The translations under genes and the position numbers were made by a program. Below, piece by piece: positions 5,418 to 6,021 of a stretch of 6,021 bases of DNA. The notes under the pieces were generated by a model. It made no database searches and had not been told where the DNA came from. It was given only the letters and a program-made list of their open reading frames with translations. The stretch covers positions 1 to 6,021 of the forward strand of contig JBEIRY010000081.1 in NCBI GenBank assembly GCA_040375675.1. Direction: 5' to 3'. Numbering within the stretch: position 1 is the stretch's first letter; the number at the start of each line of letters is the position of its first letter. This stretch comes from CAIUSP01 sp040375675 (GTDB lineage Bacteria; Actinomycetota; Thermoleophilia; Solirubrobacterales; 70-9).

Positions 5418-5429
5418 CTCGTATGAAGC

Positions 5430-6021
5430 CTAGTCGCCTGCCCCAGCGGCTTGCGGGCGGGAGGCGCCCAACACATCGATGTCTCGTTCGAATATCTCGC
5501 AGTAGTTCCTGGTCAGCGCATCGAAAGCCGAATCCATACCCGGCGAATCCCCGGTTTCTTTCAACACCGAGGTTGCTTTGCAACCCTCGATCCCACATGG
5601 GACGATCCACTCGAAAGGTTGGAGGTCACACTCGATGTTGATCGACAAGCCGTGTGTGGTGATTCCGCTTCGCACATGGATTCCGATCGATCCGATCTTG
5701 CGCAGGCGACCTTCGGTCACGGCTTCCAGCGTTGCCTGATCCTCGGCGTTGCCGCCAACCATCTCCACCGCTGGTAATCCGGTCCACACGCCGGTCAGTC
5801 CTTCGATCGTTCCCGCCTCGACGCCGAGTTCTCCGAGGGTGGCGATCATCGTCTGCTCCAGGTTGCGGACGTAGAGGTGAACATCGTCTCGGTAGTTGCA
5901 GAGGTCGATGATCGGATACGCGACCAGCTGACCTGGCCCGTGGTAGGTGACTTGACCGCCTCTGTCCACCTCGTGGACCTCGATTCCCTGGCGCTCGTAC
6001 CACTCGATTCCCATTGGCAGC
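5430..6021 (-). CDS. lipB: Octanoyl-[ACP]:protein octanoyltransferase LipB, N-terminus beyond the window
   Basis: LipB transfers octanoate from acyl carrier protein to the target lysine of lipoyl domains, the first step of de novo lipoylation, and hands its product to LipA. Numbering from the first visible Met (6014), the signature RGGQVTYHGPGQL (18-30), Lys106 in RKIGSIGI, THG (120-122) and PCGI (139-142, Cys140) are all present. The thiol-lysine catalytic pair is thus intact. The frame stays open past that Met to the window edge (preceding codons Leu-Pro). The family normally has some 50 or more residues before RGGxVTYHGPGQ, so the gene is 5' truncated by the window and this Met is not the start. 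About 25 residues (79-103) appear inserted between TGVW and the catalytic lysine. The stop lies 12 nt before lipA, consistent with a lipB-lipA operon. Confidence 0.98.
   Translation of the reverse strand, partial: LPMGIEWYERQGIEVHEVDRGGQVTYHGPGQLVAYPIIDLCNYRDDVHLYVRNLEQTMIATLGELGVEAGTIEGLTGVWTGLPAVEMVGGNAEDQATLEAVTEGRLRKIGSIGIHVRSGITTHGLSINIECDLQPFEWIVPCGIEGCKATSVLKETGDSPGMDSAFDALTRNYCEIFERDIDVLGASRPQAAGAGD

Noticed and set aside
4863..5426. 187-codon plus-strand frame antisense to lipA
   Set aside because: It lies across the conserved cysteine motifs of LipA on the other strand and shows no recognisable domain.

Overview
This 6 kb window looks like ordinary chromosomal DNA from a high-GC actinobacterium. 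My best guess is the Thermoleophilia (Solirubrobacterales-like). The reasons are GC-rich third codon positions, a mycothiol-era style of envelope genes, a DUF4395-thioredoxin protein with the wording typical of that class, a Thr-rich secreted lipoprotein and a lipB-lipA pair. The lineage call is inference from protein style, not from a marker gene. I see no phage, insertion sequence, CRISPR array or integration signature.

Layout. Positions 1-57 hold the last 18 codons of an unidentified plus-strand gene. An 11-nt gap separates it from a duplicated-domain YccF membrane protein (69-515, +). A complete tRNA-Ala(UGC) lies at 571-643 (+). A lipoprotein with a Thr-rich linker and a four-cysteine domain follows (760-1248, +, TTG start). 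It abuts, tail to tail and without a spacer, a minus-strand pair: a rhomboid intramembrane protease (1531-2388) and a coupled 93-residue two-helix membrane protein (1249-1530). From a 111-bp divergent intergenic region the plus strand carries a DUF4395 membrane protein fused to a thioredoxin-like domain (2500-3210). Its stop codon shares a palindromic CTAG with the stop of the next gene. The minus strand then carries a run of three genes: lipB (5430 to beyond the window edge), lipA (4470-5417), and an exported TIM-barrel-like hydrolase with a C-terminal peptidoglycan-binding domain (3207-4409).

How the genes work together. LipB (octanoyl transfer from ACP) and LipA (radical-SAM sulfur insertion) make up the de novo lipoylation pathway for 2-oxoacid dehydrogenases and the glycine cleavage system. 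Everything else in the window is envelope related: YccF, the lipoprotein, rhomboid, the small membrane protein, the DUF4395-thioredoxin protein and the wall-binding hydrolase. Only lipB-lipA is a clear functional unit, and the other neighbours are probably just adjacent.

The most interesting items are the three-CxxC membrane thiol protein, the unassigned exported TIM-barrel/peptidoglycan-binding protein, an insertion in LipB next to its catalytic lysine, and a strong excess of GATC and especially CGATCG. I did not find a convincing new multi-gene system.
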